From G963422745 sp965214285 (lineage in GTDB: Bacteria; Actinomycetota; Acidimicrobiia; Acidimicrobiales; Aldehydirespiratoraceae): a DNA stretch of 64,000 nucleotides. Position 1 is the first letter of the stretch; the number at the start of each line of letters is the position of its first letter. The notes under the pieces are model-generated. The model saw nothing but the letters and a program-made list of their open reading frames with translations, had not been told where the DNA came from and did not search any database. A program made the position numbers and the translations under genes. Location of the stretch: NCBI GenBank assembly GCA_965214285.1, contig OZ243946.1, positions 558,001 to 622,000 on the forward strand. Reading direction: 5' to 3'. This document shows positions 57,249-64,000 of the stretch, piece after piece.

Positions 57249-58376
57249 GTGCCGCCCGACGGCTGCCCGGAGCCTGAGAGCACCGGCATTTTTCGTTACC
57301 GGTTGGAGGTGCTGTACGAGACCGGCATCGACTGCGACGGCACCGCCTGCGAGCGGGTGAACACCCGCCTGGCGGGGTTCGCCCGGCAAGGGTTCTTGGA
57401 CTATCAGCTGCATTACGACAGCGACCCGCACCGGCTGCCTTTCACCCCGGGGGTTGTCTACAACGGCCCGGTCCACACCAACCAGTTCGCCTTGCCGCCC
57501 CGGACGCTTCCCGTCTGCGGGGCAGCCGTGTTCAAGGCGGGCATCGAGACCGGCGACGCGGTCCCCAGGCCAGGCCCCAAGCCGATCCCCGGCAGCTGGC
57601 GGACAGTCGAAGGCTGCCTCGACGAAGCTGTGCCCGCCACGCAGCCTGTCACCGGCGGCCAGTTGACGTTCGTCGCCCAAGCAGAAGGCACCGGCGGTGT
57701 CGGCCGCGGAGCATGCGGCAGCGTGCGCATGCTCGCCGCCTGCGAGCGGGCCTTTCTCGACGACACCGCCTGGGACACACCGACGCTCACCCTGAACCTG
57801 GCGGACCTGACCGCGCTTGTCGAGACGGGAGCGGACCGCAACACCCACCTAGACGATCAAGACAACCCTGCGGACCTGTCGCTGCCCGACGCCCCACCAG
57901 GGGAGGTGGTGGTTCACAACACAGGCGACATCGCCGTCACAGGGACGGTGCCTGACGGGCTCAACGTCACCCTGGTGGCCGACGGCGATATTCGTCTCAC
58001 AGGCGACGTCGCCGCGCAGAGCATCATCGCCTTGATCGCCGGAGGCGACGTTGTGATCGCCCACGACGGCGACCTGGAACTCACCAACACGGCGCTGGCC
58101 GCGTTGGGTATCGACGGCGACGACGACCCTGACAATGACCCCGACGGGACGCTGACCTCGACGAGAGCCGGGCGGCTGGTCCCTGTCGACGACTGCCCGA
58201 CGCTCACCCTGTCAGGGTCGCTGTGGGTGCATACCCGTCACACGATCGGTGCGCACATCGCCGGGTCGGGCTCGGTGCTCGGCATGTGTGTCAACCACCA
58301 CTATCCGACCGACTGGGCGCTACGAGTGCCGTCGTGGTGGCCGTCCCTGTCCGAGCATGTTTGGGTGCGGTCGTGA
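57249..58376 (+). CDS. C-terminal part of a PilX-like protein
   Basis: 375 residues from GTG 57249 in the same frame as the preceding gene fragment. The frame reads on from the TAG through R-L-V-C-V-E-R-V-G-G-P-A and a Thr run before this start. The domain contains VVYNGPVHTNQFALPPRTLP, which resembles the DUF4900/PilX pattern of exported fibre components. Beta-solenoid-like strands follow (VVVHNTGDIAVTGTVPDGLN, GDIRLTGDVAAQSIIALIAG). No signal peptide of its own is visible, which again points to the upstream fragment as its natural start. Confidence 0.6.
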   Translation: MPPDGCPEPESTGIFRYRLEVLYETGIDCDGTACERVNTRLAGFARQGFLDYQLHYDSDPHRLPFTPGVVYNGPVHTNQFALPPRTLPVCGAAVFKAGIETGDAVPRPGPKPIPGSWRTVEGCLDEAVPATQPVTGGQLTFVAQAEGTGGVGRGACGSVRMLAACERAFLDDTAWDTPTLTLNLADLTALVETGADRNTHLDDQDNPADLSLPDAPPGEVVVHNTGDIAVTGTVPDGLNVTLVADGDIRLTGDVAAQSIIALIAGGDVVIAHDGDLELTNTALAALGIDGDDDPDNDPDGTLTSTRAGRLVPVDDCPTLTLSGSLWVHTRHTIGAHIAGSGSVLGMCVNHHYPTDWALRVPSWWPSLSEHVWVRS

Positions 58377-58379
58377 TCC

Positions 58380-59765
58380 TCAGAAACCGTGCGGGGCGAC
58401 ACAGAACGGCCACTCAGGCTCGCCTGGCTGCAGAGCGGGTTGCTCAGGGTTAGGGACCCAGATCGGCTGCCCGTCGGCGTCCAGCCGGAAGTCGCGGTTC
58501 TGTTTCACATACGTGCTGACCCGAATCCCGTCGTCGTCGGGCACCATCGCCCAGTCGTCGCTGTCGTCGCTGTCGTCGGCCAGCTCCGCGACACGGAACT
58601 GCCTGCCGCCCGTCCAACCCCACGGCACTGGCAGCGTGCCGCTGGCAACCGCACGCGCCGACTCGCGGGCGTACTTCGTCGGGTCGTCCTCCCACACCAC
58701 CCCGTAACGCTGGCGCATGTGGATCCTGTTGCGGTCCGCCGCCGCCCGGCACAGCTCGGTGCCGTAGTCGGCAATGTCAGTGCCGTCAGGGTCGTCGGTG
58801 GGGATAGGCAGATCGTCGCGGTGGACATGGCAGGTGAGCTTGTTGCCTGTTGAGTCCCACGTCCTGTCGTCATCGAAGAGGACCAGCGGGATGCTGCGGG
58901 TGCCGTGCCCTGTGGCGGGGTGCATCACCTTGAAGCCCATGTCGGGGTTCCATACCCACAGCCGCCCAGGGGTGCCGTTGTGCGCCGACATCGCCTTCAA
59001 CGCGTCGCCTGTCCAGCCGATGATCTGATCGTGACGCATCTGCAGGGCGTTCTTGTTGCTCGCCCAGTCGGCCCGCAGCGCGGCCTGGTCCACCGCTCCT
59101 GTGGCCTTGTCGGTGTGCTGGGCCACCAGCGTCGGGTCGTCGATGCAGATCTCCACGATCTCCTGACGGTCCGCTGACTCGGCGATGTCGTGCAGCCCGT
59201 AGTTGGAATACTCCCGCCGCACCAGGCGTCCGTTGCTGAGGGTCACCCATCTCCACACGTTCGCCACCTCGCAGGCGTCGCCCGCAGAGTTCAGGTTGCA
59301 GTGCTCCCTGTAGAAACGGAACCCTGTACCGGGCGGAGGGACGTGACCGCAGTTGCGTATCTCCTCGTTGTTGAACAGCTCGCATCTGCTGGCCGCTACC
59401 GCACGGGCAGGCCAGGTCTCCGAGTCGTGGTCGACGAACCTCCACGGCTGGACGAGCAGATCGACGTTGCCTCTGCCTGGGAGGTTGCGGACCCACCATC
59501 GGTCTCTCCACAGCGGCACCTCCACCGTGATCTTCTTGCCGTTGTGCTCGAAGTCGGCGGGCCACTCGCATGTGCTGGACTGGTCGCACAGCCACGGGTT
59601 GATGTGGTAGCTGACGTTGGTGGCGACGAACACTGTCGGCCAATGATCCTGCGGCGCATGAGCCCACAGCAGCTCGTCGACGTCATGCCCGACGGAAGGC
59701 GCTGCGGGCAGCAGCGCCGCCAACAGCAACACAGCGGCGGCAAGTCGGGCGGTTCGGGTGCGCAT
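58380..59765 (-). CDS. secreted protein of unknown function
   Basis: 461 residues. A clear Sec signal peptide (RLAAAVLLLAALLPAAPSVG) leads a large Trp- and Cys-rich exported domain (PWLCDQSSTCEW, RCELFNNEEIRNCGH, HCNLNSAGDACEVANVWRWV, LTCHVHRDD, ELCRAAADR), suggesting disulfide bonds. Near the C-terminus is a run of Asp/Ser (ADDSDDSDDW). It converges with the PilX-like gene (3-bp gap). A TAGAAT box lies 6 nt before the ATG. No family recognised. Confidence 0.7.
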   Translation of the reverse strand: MRTRTARLAAAVLLLAALLPAAPSVGHDVDELLWAHAPQDHWPTVFVATNVSYHINPWLCDQSSTCEWPADFEHNGKKITVEVPLWRDRWWVRNLPGRGNVDLLVQPWRFVDHDSETWPARAVAASRCELFNNEEIRNCGHVPPPGTGFRFYREHCNLNSAGDACEVANVWRWVTLSNGRLVRREYSNYGLHDIAESADRQEIVEICIDDPTLVAQHTDKATGAVDQAALRADWASNKNALQMRHDQIIGWTGDALKAMSAHNGTPGRLWVWNPDMGFKVMHPATGHGTRSIPLVLFDDDRTWDSTGNKLTCHVHRDDLPIPTDDPDGTDIADYGTELCRAAADRNRIHMRQRYGVVWEDDPTKYARESARAVASGTLPVPWGWTGGRQFRVAELADDSDDSDDWAMVPDDDGIRVSTYVKQNRDFRLDADGQPIWVPNPEQPALQPGEPEWPFCVAPHGF

Positions 59766-59771
59766 CGCTTG

Positions 59772-59777
59772 ATTCTA
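59772..59777 (-). promoter_or_regulatory. -10 box TAGAAT, leaderless start at 59765
   Basis: Hexamer 6 nt before the ATG on the minus strand. Confidence 0.45.
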
Positions 59778-59886
59778 GAGGCCTCCCAGGGGGCTGCACG
59801 CACCCCCTGGAGGTTAACCGCCCTGGGAGGCTTGCCGAGAGAGCGTCTCAGAAAGCGCGTCGCGAGGATCTGGCCGCTGACGCGGG

Positions 59887-59892
59887 TACACT
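59887..59892 (+). promoter_or_regulatory. -10 box TACACT, leaderless start at 59899
   Basis: Hexamer 6 nt before the ATG of the lipoprotein gene. Confidence 0.45.
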
Positions 59893-59898
59893 GTCGTC

Positions 59899-60444
59899 AT
59901 GCGCAGATTTCTTGCATTCCTTGCTGCCGCTGCTGTCGTTGTTGCCTGCTCGGGCGACGAGGCCACGGAGACTGTAGGCACCGCCGCGGGCAACGCTGCG
60001 GGGACCGTCGCCGTAGAAACATCGGCGCCCTCGACGCCTGCCACCGAGACGGATGAACTGGACACCGACGCGCCCGCTACCTCGGACGCGCCGGCGACCA
60101 CCGCGACACAGGCACCGGCGACCACCGCGACACAGGCGCCATCCACCACCACCGAGACGCCCGCGACGACACGCGCACCTGCGACGACCCGCAGGGCGAC
60201 GACGACAACCTGGCACGGCCCGAAAGCAGAACCCACGGATCCCACACTGCCAAAAAGCCAGCAAGCCGACCACGATCACGGAGGCACGTCAGAAAGTGGC
60301 CCCTTCGTCGACGCCGACGGCGTGGAGCACCCCCTGGATCGACGCACCGGTTCCGACAGCGAGTGCGAAACGAATACAGGGCGTTCCAAAGAGCAGGGCG
60401 AAGTGTGCTGGTGTCTAAACAACTACTGCGCCTGGGCTAGCTAG
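59899..60444 (+). CDS. Thr-rich lipoprotein of unknown function
   Basis: 181 residues. Lipobox AVVVACSG (Cys near 17), then about 90 residues of Thr/Ala/Pro repeats (PATTATQAPATTATQAP). The C-terminal domain is small: DHDHGGTSESGPFVDADGVE, HPLDRRTGSDSECE, CWCLNNYCAW, with four clustered cysteines. The stalk suggests surface display through the wall. No homologue recognised. Confidence 0.7.
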   Translation: MRRFLAFLAAAAVVVACSGDEATETVGTAAGNAAGTVAVETSAPSTPATETDELDTDAPATSDAPATTATQAPATTATQAPSTTTETPATTRAPATTRRATTTTWHGPKAEPTDPTLPKSQQADHDHGGTSESGPFVDADGVEHPLDRRTGSDSECETNTGRSKEQGEVCWCLNNYCAWAS

Positions 60445-60500
60445 AGCCAACGGACACCTCCGCCGCCCGGCGGCTGCCGTGCAAAGCGTCCGCGGGTTCC

Positions 60501-60901
60501 TCAGATGGGCTGTCTGAGCCGTCGGATCAGATCGCTCGCAGTGTCGGGCCGGACCACCATCGTCTCGACAGTCTCGACACCGGCGAAAGCGTCGAGGCAT
60601 TTCTGCTGCGCAGGGCTGACTTCGCCTTTCATCGTCTTCAGTTCAACGGCCAGCATCTCGGTGCCTCGGATCAGGACGAGATCAGGGAAGCCCAGCTCGC
60701 CTTGCGAAGACGCCGTGCAGTGGTAGTGCCGCCAGTCGTTGAACAGCGCCTCCTCGATGATGTCGCCTTGCAGTTTGGCTTCGGTGACCTTGTCCCACCC
60801 CGATGCGGGCTTCTTCGACGGCTTGGAGACAGGCTTGGGCTTGCGCGCGGGCTTGGAGGTTGCCTCAGCGACGGCGCTGCTGCGTTCCGCTCGCCCGCCA
60901 C
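60501..60901 (-). CDS. VRR-NUC-domain nuclease, start unresolved
   Basis: The frame ending at TGA 60501-60503 reads WDKVTEAKLQGDIIEEAL, then GELGFPDLVLIRGTEMLAVE, ELKTMKGEVSPAQQKCLDAF and ends RPDTASDLIRRLRQPI. This is the VRR-NUC (PD-D/ExK) nuclease fold with the catalytic pattern P-D...E-L-K and the S-P-A-Q-Q helix. Upstream is a Lys/Pro/Ser-rich stretch, but the frame has no ATG, GTG or TTG before a stop near 60970. A GTG at 60901 lies in another frame, so a frameshift, an unusual start or decay is likely. Confidence 0.6.
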
Positions 60902-60929
60902 GCCGCCGGGCCGGGTGGGCGGGTTGTGC

Positions 60930-60935
60930 TAGGTT
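60930..60935 (+). promoter_or_regulatory. -10 box TAGGTT, leaderless start at 60944
   Basis: Hexamer 8 nt before the ATG. Confidence 0.45.
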
Positions 60936-60943
60936 GCGTTGAG

Positions 60944-61726
60944 ATGACCCCTGACCGGTGCAGCCTCATGGATCTTGAGCCGGCTTCCAGCCGCCCCGAC
61001 ATGCAACAGCCCCGTGTGCCGTCAGGCAAGCCGGGGGCGGGCCGCTGGGACCACAAGCCTGGCTCTGAGCCAGCCGCGATCGCCGACGCGGCCACAGCCG
61101 CCGACAGCGGCGGGCCTGTCGACGCGGTGACGGTGGTGCTCGACGGGGCCCGTGTCGGGTTCCACAGCCAAGGGGGCCGCTGGCGCTGCGACGAACCCGC
61201 CGACCGCGCCGCCGCGGCGCGGGCGGGCTGTTTGGGGGTGGTGGCGGATTTCTTGAACCGCGGCTGGGCCGACCCCGCCGACCGTGCCGGCGTGCAAAGC
61301 ATCAGCGACGCCGCCCGGCTCCTCGCAGCCCCCGACGCCCTGGACGTCGTCGACAAGCTGACCGACACCCACGGCCGGCGCGTCCAGCTCCCCGAGACCG
61401 AGATGCTCGCAGCGCTGATCGGCGCAGCCGCGGTCACCCGCACCGCCCAGTCGGTGCTGATGCGCTCAGTGGTCGCCGGGTTCTGGACCGCTACGCCGCC
61501 GCCAGATCACGACCACAACCTCACCCCCCGGTTCTGGCAGCGCCTCGAAACGCTGGTGACCGACACCGACCGGCCCGGCGTGGCCAAACTCGACGCCATG
61601 GCCAACGCCAGACAACGCAACCGCACCAACACCGCATGCGCCGAAGGGCTCTGGGCCGGGATCCGCCTCCTCGCGGACTGCCGGCGGCGCTGGGACCCCG
61701 ACAACCTGCGAGCAGTCACAAAATGA
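60944..61726 (+). CDS. hypothetical protein of accessory region
   Basis: 260 residues, not recognised. An N-terminal segment GKPGAGRWDHKPGSEP precedes a mixed domain (AVTVVLDGARVGFHSQGGRW). The second half is helical, with DVVDKLTDTHGRRVQLPETE, MLAALIGAAAVTRTAQSVLM and a final PRFWQRLETLVTDTDRPG. No signal peptide or membrane segment. It diverges from the VRR-NUC frame and starts behind a leaderless -10 box. It could be a mobile-element cargo or regulatory protein; there is no direct evidence. Confidence 0.55.
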   Translation: MTPDRCSLMDLEPASSRPDMQQPRVPSGKPGAGRWDHKPGSEPAAIADAATAADSGGPVDAVTVVLDGARVGFHSQGGRWRCDEPADRAAAARAGCLGVVADFLNRGWADPADRAGVQSISDAARLLAAPDALDVVDKLTDTHGRRVQLPETEMLAALIGAAAVTRTAQSVLMRSVVAGFWTATPPPDHDHNLTPRFWQRLETLVTDTDRPGVAKLDAMANARQRNRTNTACAEGLWAGIRLLADCRRRWDPDNLRAVTK

Positions 61727-61847
61727 CACCCGCCGCGCTGCGACCCGCCGAAGTCCTGCCGATACCAGGCGGCTAGTGAGCGCTGCCGGCCTGTCACCGA
61801 CGACGCGGCGGGCCGGCCGTGCGGCGCAGCCTTCGATCAGCGAACCG

Positions 61848-61985
61848 TCAGCGCCCCTCGCGGGCCATGAGCCGCCGGCAGAACGCCTCGGTCTCGTCGA
61901 GGCCGCGGACGAACACGGCATTGATGCCCTCGACTTGTCCGAGCGCGTCGATCCAAGCCCGCTGCTCGGCGCTGACACGGCCGCG
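61848..61985 (-). pseudogene. C-terminal remnant of a second VRR-NUC gene
   Basis: The last 45 codons of a minus-strand frame read GRVSAEQRAWIDALGQVEGI, then FVRGLDETEAFCRRLMA and stop at 61848. This matches the end of VRR-NUC nucleases (G-x-x-S-x-E-Q-x-x-W-x-x-x-L, then a short strand and a helix). The catalytic P-D and E-x-K parts are missing; the frame upstream is antisense to the ctaA start. Probably the tail of a broken nuclease gene. Confidence 0.5.
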
Positions 61986-62017
61986 AGTCGCCCCGCCCGG
62001 GACCCGTCGGCAGGCCG

Positions 62018-62023
62018 TAGCGT
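62018..62023 (+). promoter_or_regulatory. -10 box TAGCGT, leaderless start of ctaA
   Basis: Hexamer 8 nt before ATG 62032 (5 nt before GTG 62029). Confidence 0.45.
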
Positions 62024-62031
62024 CAGCGGTG

Positions 62032-63213
62032 ATGCAGCACGACCCAGAAGACGCCGGCCCGCACGCCGCCGGCGAGCCGGCAGGCAGCGCAGGCACTGGT
62101 CCTGGCGACGCCGCCGGACGCGTCAGCATTAGGCGACCACTCTCGCCGGAGCGCTACCTGCAGGCGACCCGCTGGGCGCTGTGGTCGCTTACGGTGATCG
62201 TGGTGACCGGCGCGGCGGTGCGCCTCACGGGCTCGGGGCTGGGCTGCTCGGACTGGCCGAGCTGCACCGAGGACAGCTTCGTGGCCGACCTCGAATACCA
62301 CGCCATGATCGAGTTTGTGAACCGCCTGTTCACGGGCGTCGTCGCCCTGGCGGTGATCGTGGCGGTGCTGGGGTCGTTCAGGCGGACGCCGCGGCGACGT
62401 GATCTCAGCGTCTGGTCGCTGGGGCTGGTGTTCGGGGTGCTGGCACAGGTGGTCCTCGGCGCCCTGCTGGTGCGCACCGAGCTCGACCCCCGCTTCACGA
62501 TGGGCCATTTCCTGCTGTCGATGGTGCTGCTTTGGAACGCCGTGGTGCTGCATCACCGAGCCGCTGAGCCGGCCGACCCGCCGGGCACCGACACGGCAGG
62601 GACCGACACGGCAGGCACCGGCCCGATCGGAACTGGCACAGCCGTCTCAGGCAGGACCGGCATCGCCGCCACCGCCATGCCCGTCACCGCAACGGCGGGC
62701 ACAGTCACGGCAGACGACCGCAGCGTCGGCGCACGCACACAGCGCAGCCCCCGGGCGGCCTGGCTGGTGCGTCTCGCCACGGCGCTGGCGGCTGTGGTGC
62801 TGGTGAGCGGCACGGTCGTCACCGGGTCGGGTCCGCACTCGGGGTCCGACCACGCGGGCGTGGCGGAGCGCCTGCCGTTCGCGGTCCGCGAGGCGACCCG
62901 TGTACACAGCATTCTCGCCTTGGGGCTCGTGGCTCTCGTGCTGGCGGTCTGGTGGCACGCCCGCCGCAGCAACGCCCCTGCCGTCGAGCGCCGTGCGGCG
63001 ATCGCGGCAGCGCTGCTGGCCACGCAGGCAGCGGTCGGCTACTGGCAGTACTTTGCGGGCGTGCCGGTGCTGCTGGTCGGCGTCCACGTGACGCTCGCCT
63101 CGTTGACATGGATCAACATCGTGCGCCTGCACCTGCACTCGCCCGCGCTGCGAGCCGCACGAGCCGCGCCCGTCACAGCGCAAGCACCGACCCCCAGACC
63201 GGCAGGCGCCTGA
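62032..63213 (+). CDS. ctaA: heme A synthase (COX15/CtaA family)
   Basis: 393 residues with about eight membrane helices. GSGLGCSDWPSCTEDSF carries the paired cysteines of the first extracytoplasmic loop. The segment IEFVNRLFTGVVALAVIVAV has Asn where many CtaA proteins have a heme-ligand His, as in other actinobacteria. MGHFLLSMVLLWNAVVLHHR and ATRVHSILALGLVALVLAVW supply histidines. It converts heme O to heme A for cytochrome c oxidase. A cytoplasmic insert of about 60 Gly/Thr/Ala residues joins the two four-helix halves. Confidence 0.9.
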   Translation: MQHDPEDAGPHAAGEPAGSAGTGPGDAAGRVSIRRPLSPERYLQATRWALWSLTVIVVTGAAVRLTGSGLGCSDWPSCTEDSFVADLEYHAMIEFVNRLFTGVVALAVIVAVLGSFRRTPRRRDLSVWSLGLVFGVLAQVVLGALLVRTELDPRFTMGHFLLSMVLLWNAVVLHHRAAEPADPPGTDTAGTDTAGTGPIGTGTAVSGRTGIAATAMPVTATAGTVTADDRSVGARTQRSPRAAWLVRLATALAAVVLVSGTVVTGSGPHSGSDHAGVAERLPFAVREATRVHSILALGLVALVLAVWWHARRSNAPAVERRAAIAAALLATQAAVGYWQYFAGVPVLLVGVHVTLASLTWINIVRLHLHSPALRAARAAPVTAQAPTPRPAGA

Positions 63214-63214
63214 G

Positions 63215-63502
63215 ATGACCGCGCCGCTGATCACCCGGCCCGACGTCGACGACCAGACGCGCCGGGCCGTGGAAGGCCCGTGGAAGGTGATCGTCTGGGA
63301 CGACCCGATCAACCTGATGTCGTACGTCACCTTCGTGTTCCGCAAGCTGTTCGGCTACTCCAAGGCCAAGGCCCACCGGCTGATGATGCAGGTCCACAAC
63401 GAGGGCAAGGCGGTGGTGGCGTCGGGCTCCAAGGAGAAGTCCGAGCTCGACGTGTTCCGGCTCCACGAGCACGGCCTGTGGGCCACCATGGAACAGGACT
63501 GA
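63215..63502 (+). CDS. clpS: ATP-dependent Clp protease adaptor ClpS
   Basis: 95 residues. Contains the ClpS fold: WKVIVWDDPINLMSYVTFVF (ligand loop with the D-D-P-x-N motif), YSKAKAHRLMMQVHNEGKAV, and the C-terminal LHEHGLWATMEQD. It delivers N-degron substrates to ClpAP or ClpCP. The gene begins 1 nt after the ctaA stop, and a DUF2017 gene follows 11 nt later, the standard actinobacterial arrangement. Confidence 0.95.
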   Translation: MTAPLITRPDVDDQTRRAVEGPWKVIVWDDPINLMSYVTFVFRKLFGYSKAKAHRLMMQVHNEGKAVVASGSKEKSELDVFRLHEHGLWATMEQD

Positions 63503-63513
63503 GGCCCGATCCG

Positions 63514-64000
63514 ATGGCTGAGAGATCGCCCTTCCGATGGCGCCGCGGCGTGATGGCGGTGCGCCTGGCCGACGCTCAGCGCGCCCTGCTGCGCCAGGTG
63601 ATCGACGAGTACCGCCAGATGCTGTCGGCCGGCGACGACCCGGCGCTGGGGCGGCTCAGCCCGCCGGCTCACCCCGACGACGCCGCAGCCGAGGCCGCCT
63701 TTCGCCAGATGATCGGCCACGATCTCGAAGCGCAGCGGACCGAGGCGCTCGGCTTGATCGAGCGCACCATCGACTCAGACGAGCTCGACGAGGAGGCCGT
63801 GTCGGCATGGACGCGAACCATCAACGGCTGCCGCCTGGTGCTGGGAAGTCGGCTCGACATCGACGTTCTCGGCCACCAGCAGTTCGACGATCTCGCCGAC
63901 GACGACCCCCGCATGGGTCCGCTCGCCGTCTACGAATGGCTCGGCCATCTGCTGGAGGCGCTGGTCGACGCGGCCCAGGAAGGCCTCGACGACACGCCCT
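63514..64000 (+). CDS. DUF2017 family protein, 5' part
   Basis: At least 162 residues are visible before the window ends. The opening FRWRRGVMAVRLADAQRALL, then RLSPPAHPDDAAAEAAFRQM and AVSAWTRTINGCRLVLGSRL, match DUF2017, a conserved actinobacterial family that almost always follows clpS. Function is unknown; a link to N-degron proteolysis is suggested only by position. Confidence 0.88.
   Translation, partial: MAERSPFRWRRGVMAVRLADAQRALLRQVIDEYRQMLSAGDDPALGRLSPPAHPDDAAAEAAFRQMIGHDLEAQRTEALGLIERTIDSDELDEEAVSAWTRTINGCRLVLGSRLDIDVLGHQQFDDLADDDPRMGPLAVYEWLGHLLEALVDAAQEGLDDTP

Noticed and set aside
1..64000. tRNA, rRNA or integrase-flanked island boundaries
   Set aside because: No cloverleaf-like sequence, rRNA segment or integrase/transposase gene was recognised by reading; a tRNA/rRNA covariance search would be needed to exclude them firmly.

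Overview
The window is high-GC DNA (roughly 70% by eye) from an actinobacterium, most likely of the class Acidimicrobiia. The pointers are a CrgA-type division protein, a bifunctional-type dCTP deaminase, a clpS-DUF2017 pair, many F420/flavin luciferase-like monooxygenases (LLMs), an actinobacterial-type CtaA, and widespread leaderless promoters. The assignment to class is inference. No tRNA, rRNA, CRISPR array or clear insertion sequence was seen.

Layout. 0-7 kb: housekeeping and stress genes (PAS protein, universal stress protein, PNPOx-like protein, dcd, crgA, doxX, a thiolase-fold protein without catalytic residues, an ArsP-like permease with its ArsR regulator). 7.3-10.8 kb: three secreted paralogues of unknown function; two are a recent tandem duplication with duplicated promoter, operator and 3' hairpin. 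11-21 kb: a parvulin lipoprotein, then a minus-strand catabolic block (UbiX, UbiD, CodA-like deaminase, LLM, phytoene-desaturase-like oxidoreductase, nitrate/taurine/HMP-type ABC importer). 21-26 kb: LLM and flavodoxin-fold reductase genes with a TRZ/ATZ-like amidohydrolase and RidA.

26.5-35.7 kb is a tightly overlapping operon with the markers of a selenium-dependent molybdenum hydroxylase: FAD subunit, XdhD-like Mo subunit with a cysteine-free ferredoxin domain, SsnA, XdhC, YqeB, YqeC, then an LLM and an M15 dipeptidase. 35.8-38.8 kb: MntA/HepT toxin-antitoxin, an orphan Phd antitoxin, and an intact plus a decayed copy of a lipoprotein/TIGR00266 pair. 38.8-44 kb: an isolated beta-clamp gene, hydantoinase, creatininase-like amidohydrolase, thioesterase and quinone-oxidoreductase-like genes. 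44.4-52.8 kb: a form II CO-dehydrogenase-type cluster (coxE, coxD on the minus strand; coxG, coxS, coxL, coxM on the plus strand) around an MFS transporter with a long acidic tail.

52.8-62 kb is accessory: a three-gene TIGR04255 operon, a Fic AMPylase, a tiny membrane protein, pilin-like genes (one interrupted by an in-frame TAG), secreted proteins of unknown function, and VRR-NUC nuclease remnants. 62-64 kb returns to conserved genes (ctaA, clpS, DUF2017).

Two properties recur. About 25 start codons have a TANNNT box 6-9 nt upstream, which predicts leaderless mRNAs. Fourteen gene pairs overlap by ATGA or GTGA, which suggests translational coupling. The catabolic genes look like equipment for oxidising N-heterocycles or nucleobase-like compounds; the actual substrates cannot be read from the sequence.
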